A stretch of DNA of 64,000 nt. Source: Methylotenera sp. Lineage in GTDB: Bacteria > Pseudomonadota > Gammaproteobacteria > Burkholderiales > Methylophilaceae. The stretch is taken from contig JAHRYP010000006.1 of NCBI GenBank assembly GCA_020622105.1, positions 62,001 to 126,000 of the forward strand. The letters are read 5' to 3'. Below are positions 56,725 to 64,000 of this stretch, piece by piece. The position numbers were made by a program, and so were the translations under genes. Position 1 is the first letter of the stretch; every line of letters begins with the position of its first letter. The notes beneath the pieces were generated by a model. The model saw only the letters and a list, made by a program, of their open reading frames with translations, was not told the DNA's origin and did not search any database.

Positions 56725-57345
56725 ATGAATGAATTAGGTTTTATTCCCGTAACCTTGGTTCCTGTGGTCTGGATCGTGGCAGCGTATCTGCTGGGTTCAA
56801 TCGCATTTGGTATTTTAATCAGCAAACTTTATGGTCTGCCTGACCCACGTTCAGTTGGTAGCGGTAATATCGGTGCGACTAACGTTGCACGTAGCGGTAA
56901 AAAGTCTGCGGCTGTGCTCACATTGCTAGGTGATGCTTTTAAAGGCTGGTTTCCGGTTTGGCTGGCTTTGCAATCCGGTATGCTGATGTGGGTGGTGAGT
57001 GCGGTAGCGCTGGCGGTATTTTTTGGGCATCTGTACCCAATTTACCATGGCTTTAAAGGTGGTAAGGGTGTAGCGACTGCGCTGGGCGTAATGCTGGCTA
57101 TATCGCCATGGTTAGGATTGGCGGCACTTGCAACTTGGCTGGTAGTGTTTGCAGCGACACGCTATTCGTCATTGGGCGCCATTGTGGCTGCGGCTCTGGC
57201 ACCAGTGTTTGCCTGGTATTTGCTACCTTATCAGGATTATGTGCTGACAGTGCTGATAATGTCCGTATGGCTGATATGGCGTCACAGAACCAATATCCAG
57301 AAATTGCTGGCTGGCACAGAGTCCGGTTTCGGCAAGAAGAAATAG
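56725..57345 (+). CDS. plsY: Glycerol-3-phosphate acyltransferase PlsY
   Basis: A 206-residue membrane enzyme that acylates glycerol 3-phosphate from acyl phosphate, starting phospholipid synthesis. Five hydrophobic helices are visible. The conserved loops are [38 protein letters not shown] and [11 protein letters not shown]. It converges with tsaD, leaving 3 bp between the stops. Confidence 0.95.
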   Translation: MNELGFIPVTLVPVVWIVAAYLLGSIAFGILISKLYGLPDPRSVGSGNIGATNVARSGKKSAAVLTLLGDAFKGWFPVWLALQSGMLMWVVSAVALAVFFGHLYPIYHGFKGGKGVATALGVMLAISPWLGLAALATWLVVFAATRYSSLGAIVAAALAPVFAWYLLPYQDYVLTVLIMSVWLIWRHRTNIQKLLAGTESGFGKKK

Positions 57346-57348
57346 TTA

Positions 57349-58371
57349 TTACGGCGCTTGTAGTTCGTTCAGGTTCCAGCGCGGTTTTACGCTGAAACTG
57401 TAATTCTTAGGGCTGGCATCCTGCATTGCAATCAGACGCATGGCGCCGGCAAAAGCGATCATGGCGCCGTTGTCGGTACAGAACTCCAGGCGCGGATAGC
57501 TCACTTTGCAGCCCCTGCGTTTAGTGGCGGCATTCAATTTTTCGCGTAGTTTGGCGTTGGCGCCAACGCCACCAGAAACGATTAAATTATCCAGCCCGGT
57601 GTCACGTAATGCATGCATGCATTTTATCGTTAATACTTCAGTCACAGCTTCCTGAAATTCATAGGCGATGTCAGCTCTGGTGGATTCATCTAAAGGCTGC
57701 TGCTGGTTAACCAGTGTCAGTACCGAGGTCTTGAGTCCGCTGAAGCTGAAATTCAGATCACCGCTATGGAGTAATGGTCTAGGTAGCTTGAAGTGAGGTT
57801 TACCACTTTGCGCTAATTTAGATAACGCCGGGCCGCCCGGGTAGCCCAAGCCTAATAATTTTGCAGTTTTGTCGAATGCTTCGCCTGCGGCGTCATCCAG
57901 GGTGTCGCCAAGTAATTCGTATTCGCCGATGCCATCTACCCGCATGAGCTGGCTATGGCCGCCCGAAACCAATAATGCAACAAATGGGAATTGCGGTGGG
58001 TTGTCTTCAAGTAATGGTGCTAGTAAATGGCCTTCAAGATGATGTACATTGATGGTAGGTACTTGCAAGCTGTAAGCAAGTGCCTCTGCAAAGCTGGTGC
58101 CAACCAGCAGTGCGCCGGAAAGTCCGGGACCTTGTGTGTAGGCAATTGCGTCAATATCCTGCAGTGTTTTGTTGGCTTCTTTTAAGGTGACTTCTGTCAG
58201 CGGCAGTACGCGGCGAATATGGTCGCGTGAGGCGAGCTCAGGCACTACGCCGCCATATTCAGCATGCATCTCTACCTGCGAGTGCAGGGCATGCGCTAAC
58301 AGGCCTTTGTCGGTATCATAGAGGGCGATACCCGTTTCATCACACGAAGATTCAACACCAAGTACTAGCAT
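57349..58371 (-). CDS. tsaD: tRNA threonylcarbamoyladenosine transferase TsaD
   Basis: A 340-residue ASKHA-fold protein that transfers threonylcarbamoyl to A37 of ANN-decoding tRNAs. The metal-binding histidines are in [12 protein letters not shown], with [15 protein letters not shown] at the N-terminus and [15 protein letters not shown] near the C-terminus. It diverges from rpsU, a near-universal arrangement with the macromolecular synthesis operon. Confidence 0.96.
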   Translation of the reverse strand: MLVLGVESSCDETGIALYDTDKGLLAHALHSQVEMHAEYGGVVPELASRDHIRRVLPLTEVTLKEANKTLQDIDAIAYTQGPGLSGALLVGTSFAEALAYSLQVPTINVHHLEGHLLAPLLEDNPPQFPFVALLVSGGHSQLMRVDGIGEYELLGDTLDDAAGEAFDKTAKLLGLGYPGGPALSKLAQSGKPHFKLPRPLLHSGDLNFSFSGLKTSVLTLVNQQQPLDESTRADIAYEFQEAVTEVLTIKCMHALRDTGLDNLIVSGGVGANAKLREKLNAATKRRGCKVSYPRLEFCTDNGAMIAFAGAMRLIAMQDASPKNYSFSVKPRWNLNELQAP

Positions 58372-58429
58372 TTTTTGTATTCAACTTTGCCTAAAAAGAA
58401 CTTTTACAACACAATTACATAGAAAGTAA

Positions 58430-58458
58430 TTGAACAAAACCAATTATACGATTAAAAT
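58430..58458 (+). promoter_or_regulatory. Promoter of the rpsU-dnaG-rpoD operon
   Basis: TTGAAC (58430-58435), exactly 17 bp, TAAAAT (58453-58458), 86 bp before rpsU in the divergent gap with tsaD. Confidence 0.6.
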
Positions 58459-58543
58459 GGCGGACTTTTCTCATGTTTATGCCTGAAAAGGCGAAACTTG
58501 AGCATGACCTTATAATTGAATTGTTGCAGATAAGAGAGACCGA

Positions 58544-58756
58544 ATGTCTAGTGTACGTGTAAAAGAGAATGAGCCGTTTGACGTTGCTTTACGCCGTTTT
58601 AAACGTTTGATTGAAAAAACTGGTTTGTTAAATGACCTTCGCGCACGCGAGTTTTACGAGAAACCAACTTGGGAACGTAAACGTAAAGCTGCTGCTGCTG
58701 TTAAGCGTCAATATCGCCGCTTGATGAAACAAACATTGCCAGCAAAACTTTACTAA
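58544..58756 (+). CDS. rpsU: 30S ribosomal protein S21
   Basis: A 70-residue basic protein with the full family sequence ([19 protein letters not shown], then [20 protein letters not shown]). It binds the 30S platform near the anti-Shine-Dalgarno end of 16S rRNA. GAGAGACC lies upstream of the ATG. It is the first gene of the rpsU-yqeY-dnaG-rpoD unit. Confidence 0.97.
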   Translation: MSSVRVKENEPFDVALRRFKRLIEKTGLLNDLRAREFYEKPTWERKRKAAAAVKRQYRRLMKQTLPAKLY

Positions 58757-58780
58757 GCAACGCTTGGTAAAAGCATCAGT

Positions 58781-59224
58781 ATGTCATTAAAAGCTCAGAT
58801 ATCTGAGGATATGAAGACTGCCATGCGCGCAAAAGATAGCGCACGCTTAGGCACGATTCGCCTGCTACAGGCTGCGATTAAACAGCGCGAAGTTGATGAG
58901 CGCATTGAACTTGATGACAGCAATGTAATTGCTGTGATTGAGAAAATGCTTAAGCAGCGTCGTGATTCTATCGCAGCTTATGAATCAGCAAATCGTAATG
59001 ACTTGGCTGATGTGGAAAAGTTTGAAGTCAGCGTACTGCATACCTATTTGCCACAGCAATTGACTGAGGATGAAATTAAAGACATCCTCGAAAAAGTTGT
59101 GGTAGAAACAGGTGCTGCTGGTATTAAAGATATGAGTAAGGTCATGGCGGCGATTAAACCGCTGGTAGCTGGCCGTGCCGATATGGGTAAAATATCCGGG
59201 TTGATCAAGACCCGTTTAGGTTAA
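58781..59224 (+). CDS. yqeY: GatB/YqeY domain protein
   Basis: A 147-residue helical protein of the YqeY family, related to the tail domain of amidotransferase subunit GatB. Motifs: LKAQISEDMKTAMRAKDSAR, LGTIRLLQAAIKQREVDER and KDMSKVMAAIKPLVAGRADM. Its molecular role is not established, although tRNA interaction is suspected. It lies 24 bp after rpsU; a hairpin with a T run follows. Confidence 0.92.
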   Translation: MSLKAQISEDMKTAMRAKDSARLGTIRLLQAAIKQREVDERIELDDSNVIAVIEKMLKQRRDSIAAYESANRNDLADVEKFEVSVLHTYLPQQLTEDEIKDILEKVVVETGAAGIKDMSKVMAAIKPLVAGRADMGKISGLIKTRLG

Positions 59225-59254
59225 GCAGTAAAGCTGTAAACAAGCAAACATCAT

Positions 59255-59280
59255 AAGGAGCGTAAGCTCCTTTTTTGTTT
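59255..59280 (+). terminator. Terminator or attenuator between yqeY and dnaG
   Basis: AAGGAGC-GTAA-GCTCCTTTTTTG. As in E. coli, where a terminator before dnaG keeps primase low, it may reduce but not stop read-through. Confidence 0.8.
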
Positions 59281-59348
59281 TCTTTTGCGCTAGAATTACC
59301 ATTCGGTCATTCAATCAACGTCGTTATTTTTGGTAAAAGCAGATAAAT

Positions 59349-61094
59349 TTGATCCCGGAAAGCTTTATTCAAGAACTCCTGAACCGCGTTGATATTGTTG
59401 ATGTGGTGGATAAAAGTGTGCCGCTCAAAAAAGCTGGCGCCAATTATTCTGCCTGCTGCCCGTTCCATAATGAAAAATCCCCCAGTTTCACAGTCAGCCC
59501 TACCAAGCAGTTTTATCATTGTTTTGGCTGCGGCGCACATGGCACCGCCATAGGTTTTTTAATGGAGTATCAAGGCGTTAGCTTTGTAGAGGCAGTGCAG
59601 GACCTAGCCAAAAACGTGGGTCTGGTTGTACCGCAGGAAACCCGTGATGCCGACAGGCCTGCGCAGAAGGTGATCGTGGGTCTGCAGGAATCGTTACAGC
59701 AAGCTGCGAATTTTTATAAAGCCGAGCTTAAAAAATCACAGCGCGCGATTGATTACCTCAAAAGCCGTGGCCTCAGCGGCCAGATTGCTGCCAAGTTCCA
59801 GATTGGATATGCCCCTGCCGGCTGGCAGAATCTGCAAGGCGTTTTTCCGCATTATGAAAGTGAAGCCTTAACCACTGCAGGCTTGGTGGTCGAAAATGAT
59901 CAGGGTCGCCGTTATGACCGCTTCCGTGATCGCATCATGTTTCCGATTCACGACCAAAAAGGGCATGTGATTGGCTTTGGCGGCCGCGTAATTAATCCTG
60001 AAGATACGCCTAAATATTACAACTCTCCTGAAACGCCGCTGTTTCAAAAAGGGCATGAGCTTTACGGGTTGTTCATCGCGCGCCGCGCGATACGCGACGC
60101 CGGTCGTGCGCTGGTGGTTGAAGGCTACATGGATGTTGTTGCGTTGGCGCAATATGGTATTGAGTATGCGGTTGCTGCATTAGGGACGGCTACTACGCCA
60201 TATCACATAGCTAAACTGATGCGGCAGGCAGATGAAATTGTATTTTGTTTTGATGGCGATAATGCCGGGCGCACCGCTGCCTGGCGTGCTGCCATGAATG
60301 CATTGCCGGCACTGACGGATGGTCTCAAGCTTACTTTTTTGTTCCTGCCAAAAGAGCATGATCCGGATTCTTATGTACGTGAATTCGGCAAAGAAAAATT
60401 CGAAGTTGAAGTAAAAGCGGCAATGCCGCTCTCGCAATATATTCTGCAGCACCTGAGTGAAAATAATCCGTTGCAAAGTCAGGAAGACCGCGTGCGCTTT
60501 TTAAATGAGGCTGAACCTATTCTGCAGCAGATTAATGCGCCGCGCAGTGCGATGTATTTGCGTAAAAAAGTTGCCGAGCTCGCGCAATTGTCGTCAGAGG
60601 AAATGCATAGTCTGCTTAAGCTGCCAAATGTGAATAGAGCGCCAGCACAGGCAAGACCCAAGCAAACGCGGACGACGGTATCATTGCAGAAGCGCTTTTG
60701 CCTGATGCTGCTGATGCGGCCTGCGCTCGCCATTGCCTCGGATTTGCTTTGGGTAGAGGGTGATGCCGAGGAAGATATTTTACTCAAGCAGACTATTGAA
60801 ACTTGCTTAAGTCACCCCCATTCTAAACCAGCAGTCTTGATGCGTGAACTTGAGGGCAAAGTAGAGGCCAAAGGTTTACGTGAATTAGAACGCGAATTAT
60901 CACTGCTGGATGAAACGCTGGATCTCGAACGGGAGCTGGCAGGCACCAGGCAACAGTTGCAGGATGTCTATTCACATCAGCAGTCATCAAACTTATTGGC
61001 GCGAGTCGGTGAAAAACCTTTAAGTGCGCTGACGGAAGAAGAGAAAGTCCTGTTGAAATCTGTGGGCAATAAACCCAGCCAAAATAGGGCTTAA
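59349..61094 (+). CDS. dnaG: DNA primase
   Basis: A 581-residue primase that makes RNA primers for replication. The N-terminal zinc finger is CCPFHNEKSPSFTV...YHCFGCGAHG (residues about 36-64), then the RNA-polymerase core with EGYMDVVALAQYG and the Toprim acidic motif FCFDGDNAGRTAA. The C-terminal third contacts DnaB. The start is TTG at 59349, giving MIPESFIQELLNRVDIVDVV, the usual N-terminus; a weak start suits a protein kept at low level. Confidence 0.96.
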   Translation: MIPESFIQELLNRVDIVDVVDKSVPLKKAGANYSACCPFHNEKSPSFTVSPTKQFYHCFGCGAHGTAIGFLMEYQGVSFVEAVQDLAKNVGLVVPQETRDADRPAQKVIVGLQESLQQAANFYKAELKKSQRAIDYLKSRGLSGQIAAKFQIGYAPAGWQNLQGVFPHYESEALTTAGLVVENDQGRRYDRFRDRIMFPIHDQKGHVIGFGGRVINPEDTPKYYNSPETPLFQKGHELYGLFIARRAIRDAGRALVVEGYMDVVALAQYGIEYAVAALGTATTPYHIAKLMRQADEIVFCFDGDNAGRTAAWRAAMNALPALTDGLKLTFLFLPKEHDPDSYVREFGKEKFEVEVKAAMPLSQYILQHLSENNPLQSQEDRVRFLNEAEPILQQINAPRSAMYLRKKVAELAQLSSEEMHSLLKLPNVNRAPAQARPKQTRTTVSLQKRFCLMLLMRPALAIASDLLWVEGDAEEDILLKQTIETCLSHPHSKPAVLMRELEGKVEAKGLRELERELSLLDETLDLERELAGTRQQLQDVYSHQQSSNLLARVGEKPLSALTEEEKVLLKSVGNKPSQNRA

Positions 61095-61097
61095 TTC

Positions 61098-61106
61098 TGG
61101 TATAAT
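61098..61106 (+). promoter_or_regulatory. Extended -10 promoter for rpoD
   Basis: TGG-TATAAT is a perfect extended -10 element just after the dnaG stop, 73 bp before rpoD. The -35 position is poor, as is usual for extended -10 promoters. It would let rpoD be expressed apart from dnaG. Confidence 0.55.
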
Positions 61107-61178
61107 ACGCGGTTCGGTAATCTTATCGTTATGCAGCTAATTTAAGTGCATGGCAGAAGCTAATTTTAGAGGTAAGTC

Positions 61179-63116
61179 ATGGCAAGACCAAAAAAGAGCG
61201 ATCAAACAGCTGAAAAAGAAACAGAAGAGTTTATTAGCACGGATATGCAAGAGGTAAGCGCAGAAGAGCGCCGTACCCGTCTTAAAAGCTTAATCGTTTT
61301 AGGCAAAGAGCGTGGTTACCTCACTTATGCCGAAATTAACGATCACTTGCCTGATGATGTGCAGGGATCTGAGCAGATAGACGGTATCATCGGCATGATC
61401 AACGACATGGGTATTCAGGTGTACGAAGAAGCGCCTGATGCTGAAGTGCTGTTGATGTCTGACTCACCACCGGCAGTGACCGATGATGATGCGGTAGAAG
61501 AGGCTGAACAGGCGCTAGCGACTGTAGATTCAGACTTCGGCCGTACGACTGACCCGGTGCGTATGTATATGCGCGAAATGGGCACAGTGGATTTGCTTAC
61601 GCGTGAAAGCGAAATTGAAATTGCACGCCGTATTGAAGACGGCTTAAAACACATGGTACAGGCGATTGCCGCCTGCCCAACCACGGTTGGCGCATTGCTT
61701 GAGCTGGTAGATAAAGTAGAAAAAGACGAGCTTAGCGTTGATGATCTGGTGGATGGTTTAATTGACTCTGATATTGGTCTGGATGATGGCATGACTGCCG
61801 AGGCTGAAGAAGAAGTAGAGGCTGAAGAAGATGACGAAGATGAGGATGAAGATGCTGATGGTGCAAAAGCCGCAGCAATCTCAGCTGAAGCATTAGCTAA
61901 ACTCAAGGAAGAATTGCTCAAGCGCTTTACTATAGTACGTGCAGCCCATCAGAAAATGATGGAAATTCTGCCGTTAAGAGGCTCACAAGATCCTGAGTAC
62001 CAATCATTCCTTGCAGAGATTCTGGAAGAGCTTACTGCATTCCGCTTTTCACCAAAACAGGTTGAAGCGCTTTGTGACCAAGTGCGTGACTTGGTGGAAA
62101 CCGTGCGCGGCCATGAACGTAAAGTACTGGATTTCTGCGTTGAAAAATCCGGTATGCCTAGAGCTCACTTTATCAAGTCATTCCCGGGTAATGAAAGCAA
62201 CCTGAACTGGCTGGCAGAAGAATTGCAGGCTGATAAGCCTTATGTAGAAAAACTGGCACGATTTAATCACTCAGTGCTTGATCAGCAGCAGCGTATTATT
62301 GATCTGGAAACTAAAGTTGGTATTTCAACTAAAGAGCTCAAAGAGATCAATAAACAAATGACGACTGGCGAGGCACGTGCCCGCCGCGCCAAGCGTGAAA
62401 TGATCGAAGCTAACCTGCGTCTGGTGATTTCTATTGCTAAAAAATACACCAACCGCGGTTTGCAGTTCCTGGATCTGATTCAGGAAGGCAATATCGGTTT
62501 GATGAAAGCGGTAGATAAATTTGAATACCGTCGCGGTTTTAAATTCTCTACCTATGCAACATGGTGGATTCGTCAGGCGATTACACGTTCGATTGCGGAC
62601 CAGGCACGCACCATCCGTATTCCGGTGCATATGATTGAAACGATCAATAAAATGAATCGTATCAGCCGTCAGATTCTGCAGGAAACAGGTGTAGAGCCAG
62701 ATCCAGCATTGCTGGCAGAGAAAATGGAAATGCCTGAAGACAAGATCCGCAAGATCCTGAAAATCAGCAAAGAGCCAATTTCCATGGAAACACCGATTGG
62801 TGACGATGAAGATTCACATTTGGGCGATTTCATTGAAGACAGCACAACGCTGGCACCAGTGGACGCGGCTGTTTATGCAAGCCTGCGTGACGCAACCAGT
62901 GAAGTGCTTGAATCACTGACACCGCGTGAGGCGAAAGTCTTGCGTATGCGTTTCGGTATTGAAATGAATACTGACCATACATTGGAAGAAGTAGGTAAAC
63001 AGTTTGACGTAACGCGTGAGCGTATCCGCCAGATTGAAGCCAAGGCATTACGTAAATTACGTCATCCAACCCGCTCAGAAAGATTAAGAAGCTTCCTCGA
63101 AACAGGCCAAGATTAG
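61179..63116 (+). CDS. rpoD: RNA polymerase sigma factor RpoD (sigma-70)
   Basis: A 645-residue primary sigma factor. Region 1.1 ([20 protein letters not shown]), region 1.2 ([19 protein letters not shown]), an acidic non-conserved insert (about residues 205-225, mostly Asp and Glu), region 2 ([21 protein letters not shown], then [20 protein letters not shown]), region 3 and region 4.2 ([20 protein letters not shown]) are all present. It ends the macromolecular synthesis operon. tRNA-Ile sequences follow within 60 bp. Confidence 0.98.
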   Translation: MARPKKSDQTAEKETEEFISTDMQEVSAEERRTRLKSLIVLGKERGYLTYAEINDHLPDDVQGSEQIDGIIGMINDMGIQVYEEAPDAEVLLMSDSPPAVTDDDAVEEAEQALATVDSDFGRTTDPVRMYMREMGTVDLLTRESEIEIARRIEDGLKHMVQAIAACPTTVGALLELVDKVEKDELSVDDLVDGLIDSDIGLDDGMTAEAEEEVEAEEDDEDEDEDADGAKAAAISAEALAKLKEELLKRFTIVRAAHQKMMEILPLRGSQDPEYQSFLAEILEELTAFRFSPKQVEALCDQVRDLVETVRGHERKVLDFCVEKSGMPRAHFIKSFPGNESNLNWLAEELQADKPYVEKLARFNHSVLDQQQRIIDLETKVGISTKELKEINKQMTTGEARARRAKREMIEANLRLVISIAKKYTNRGLQFLDLIQEGNIGLMKAVDKFEYRRGFKFSTYATWWIRQAITRSIADQARTIRIPVHMIETINKMNRISRQILQETGVEPDPALLAEKMEMPEDKIRKILKISKEPISMETPIGDDEDSHLGDFIEDSTTLAPVDAAVYASLRDATSEVLESLTPREAKVLRMRFGIEMNTDHTLEEVGKQFDVTRERIRQIEAKALRKLRHPTRSERLRSFLETGQD

Positions 63117-63174
63117 TTATTTGAGACAGGCCAAAGTCAGTTATTTTAGTTTAAAATAGCGAACTTAAAGTTTT

Positions 63175-63219
63175 GGCCCCTTAGCTCATGCTTGGTTAGA
63201 GCAGCGGACTCATAATCCG
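63175..63219 (+). pseudogene. Intron-less 5' half of tRNA-Ile(CAU)
   Basis: GGCCCCT opens a perfect tRNA 5' acceptor strand. The D arm (GCTC...GAGC), the anticodon stem GCGGA/TCCG and the loop CTCATAA follow, so the CAT anticodon is uninterrupted. Similarity stops at 63219: no T arm, no AGGGGCC and no CCA appear downstream. From 63183 on it is identical to the 5' exon of the intron-bearing gene 163 bp further on, and it also shares a TAAAAT box about 23 bp upstream. It cannot give a mature tRNA. Confidence 0.85.
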
Positions 63220-63382
63220 ATGCTCTTCTTAAGTGGCTAGTGGGTTTTCAGACAGGTTTCATGTGCTTAGGTGCATAAAGTAGTAAAAAGTAATTTGTAA
63301 TACTGAAACATCATTAAGAAAGTAGTTTCAGAAAAGAATAGATGTGGGTAAATGTTATAAAATGCCCACGTTGTAAGTTTAA

Positions 63383-63675
63383 GGCCCTTAGCTCATGCTT
63401 GGTTAGAGCAGCGGACTCATATGTAAATGTGCCATATACGTGGAAACTGTATATGGGATGGTGTCAAATTCGGTGAAACCTGACGGCAGCAATGCACAAG
63501 GCAATGCCGAGCTAAGCTTCAAATAGAAATGTTTGTTGAAAGTGTAGAGACTAGACGGCACCCACCTAAAGCAATCGTAATGGTTGATATGGTGAAGGCA
63601 TAGTCCAGGGAGGCGGGGAAACCGTCACAAACCAGAATCCGTTGGTGCTGTGTTCGACTCACAGAGGGGCCACCA
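63383..63675 (+). tRNA. tRNA-Ile(CAU) interrupted by a group I intron
   Basis: The 5' exon is 63383-63420 and the 3' exon 63636-63675. Spliced, it gives a D arm GCTC/GAGC, anticodon arm GCGGA-CTCATAA-TCCGT, variable loop TGGTG, T arm CTGTG-TTCGACT-CACAG, 3' strand AGGGGCC and an encoded ACCA. The acceptor stem and CAT anticodon fit tRNA-Ile2, whose C34 would be modified to lysidine by TilS to read AUA, rather than tRNA-Met. The 5' acceptor strand reads GGCCCTT with one C fewer than needed, leaving two mispairs unless this is a sequencing slip. TATAAA at 63356-63361 could be its -10 box. Confidence 0.88.
63421..63635 (+). ncRNA. Group I self-splicing intron in tRNA-Ile(CAU)
   Basis: A 215-nt intron sits directly after the anticodon CAT. 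P1 pairs CAT|AT with ATGTG (63427-63431) around a GTAA tetraloop, giving the obligatory U-G pair at the 5' splice site. P2 is CCATATAC (63432-63439) with GTATATGG and a GGAAAC loop. P3 pairs GGTGTC (63460-63465) with GGCACC (63557-63562). P7 pairs GACTA (63549-63553) with TAGTC (63601-63605). P9 is GGCGG/CCGTC with a GGAAA loop. The last base is the expected G (63635). The core resembles the Azoarcus tRNA-Ile intron. There is no room for a homing endonuclease. Confidence 0.93.
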
Positions 63676-63679
63676 TTTA

Positions 63680-63714
63680 AGACGACGTAGGGAGAGATCT
63701 CTAGGTCGTTTTTT
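63680..63714 (+). terminator. Intrinsic terminator after tRNA-Ile
   Basis: An interrupted stem ACGAC..TAG..GAGA / TCTC.TA.GTCGT ends in TTTTTT, five bases after the encoded CCA. Confidence 0.75.
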
Positions 63715-63892
63715 CTTTTGTGGGTAAATTTTATGTTTCGTAGTAATGAAATTGCTTTATTTAGGAGGTAGGGGTGAAGATGCTTAATACATTCATTTGT
63801 TGTTCACTCTTAATTTGCAAACTCAATGTATTCAGCACATATTAAGATAACTATGTATTATTGCTAATAAACAATTCTAATAATTAATTTAT

Positions 63893-64000
63893 ATGAAGCA
63901 TATCACGCTAGAGACCAGACTAAGATTCAAAAGAATCGCTCGTTATAGAGTTAAAGCTAAGAAACGTAGAAAATTGAAAGGCAAGGTTTTAGTAAATAAG
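63893..64000 (+). CDS. Start of an unrecognised basic protein (truncated by window edge)
   Basis: An ATG at 63893 opens 36 codons without a stop to the right edge. The peptide is very rich in Lys and Arg (RLRFKRIARYRVKAKKRRKL). I do not recognise it. There is no good ribosome-binding site, and the 180 bp before it are far more AT-rich than the rest of the window, which suggests acquired DNA. It may be the start of a gene or chance. Confidence 0.3.
   Translation, partial: MKHITLETRLRFKRIARYRVKAKKRRKLKGKVLVNK

Noticed and set aside
63175-63300. Functional second tRNA-Ile
   Set aside because: No T arm, acceptor 3' strand or CCA follows the anticodon arm.
63421-63635. Homing endonuclease ORF inside the intron
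   Set aside because: The intron is only 215 nt and all of it is taken up by ribozyme helices.
1-64000. Defence island, prophage or secondary-metabolite cluster
   Set aside because: Every stretch is accounted for by housekeeping genes or short intergenic elements; only the last 300 bp are unexplained.

Overview
The window looks like a chromosome segment of a betaproteobacterium, most likely a methylotroph of the Methylophilaceae (Methylotenera-like). This is inferred from betaproteobacterial gene orders (pilMNOPQ-aroKB, glnA-ntrBC, tolQRAB-pal-cpoB, rpsU-yqeY-dnaG-rpoD), a SoxYZ-like carrier of the kind found with PQQ methanol dehydrogenases, and a tRNA-Ile intron close to the one known from Azoarcus. 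Nearly all of it is housekeeping DNA. No prophage, CRISPR array, insertion sequence or defence island is visible.

Layout. 1-6.3 kb: a truncated gene, a DUF4870 protein, oligopeptidase A, exonuclease III and penicillin-binding protein 1A. 6.7-14.9 kb: the type IV pilus secretin cluster pilMNOPQ (pilN frameshifted), then aroK, aroB and dgt. 15-20 kb: a major porin, a DUF6445 2OG-oxygenase-like gene, and the nitrogen regulators ntrC and ntrB on the minus strand. 20-25 kb: a DUF4124 protein, glnA with a sigma-54 promoter and NtrC boxes, a rhodanese, aroE, mtgA. 25-34 kb: uvrA, a YajR-like transporter, ssb, DAHP synthase, an FmdB zinc ribbon, a DUF502 protein, aspS. 34-40.5 kb: apt, a VOC protein, a frameshifted SoxYZ-like gene, yjbQ, trhP, a CBS protein and a small MarR-controlled efflux locus. 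40.6-51.8 kb: yebC-ruvC-ruvA-perM-like-ruvB, the Tol-Pal cell-envelope operon, queE and queC. 51.9-58.4 kb: rpsP-rimM-trmD-rplS, ogt, xerD, folB, plsY, tsaD. 58.4-63.1 kb: the macromolecular synthesis operon rpsU-yqeY-dnaG-rpoD.

The most unusual part is the right end. Just after rpoD lies a 5' half of tRNA-Ile(CAU) without an intron, and 163 bp further on a second tRNA-Ile(CAU) whose anticodon loop is split by a 215-nt group I intron. P1, P2, P3, P7 and P9 can all be drawn directly from the sequence. The DNA after the tRNA terminator becomes very AT-rich and carries the start of an unrecognised basic ORF, which hints at an island boundary.

Other structure outside genes: a pair of about 200-bp interspersed repeats whose hairpin arms differ in sequence but keep their pairing; an 80-bp inverted-repeat element with a decayed fragment elsewhere; a 70-bp imperfect palindrome; an octamer tandem repeat at the end of ntrC; and a MarR promoter whose operator fills the -35/-10 spacer and whose -10 covers the first possible ATG. 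Two genes (pilN, SoxYZ-like) and the intron-bearing tRNA each show an indel, so sequencing error should be excluded before any is called a real lesion.
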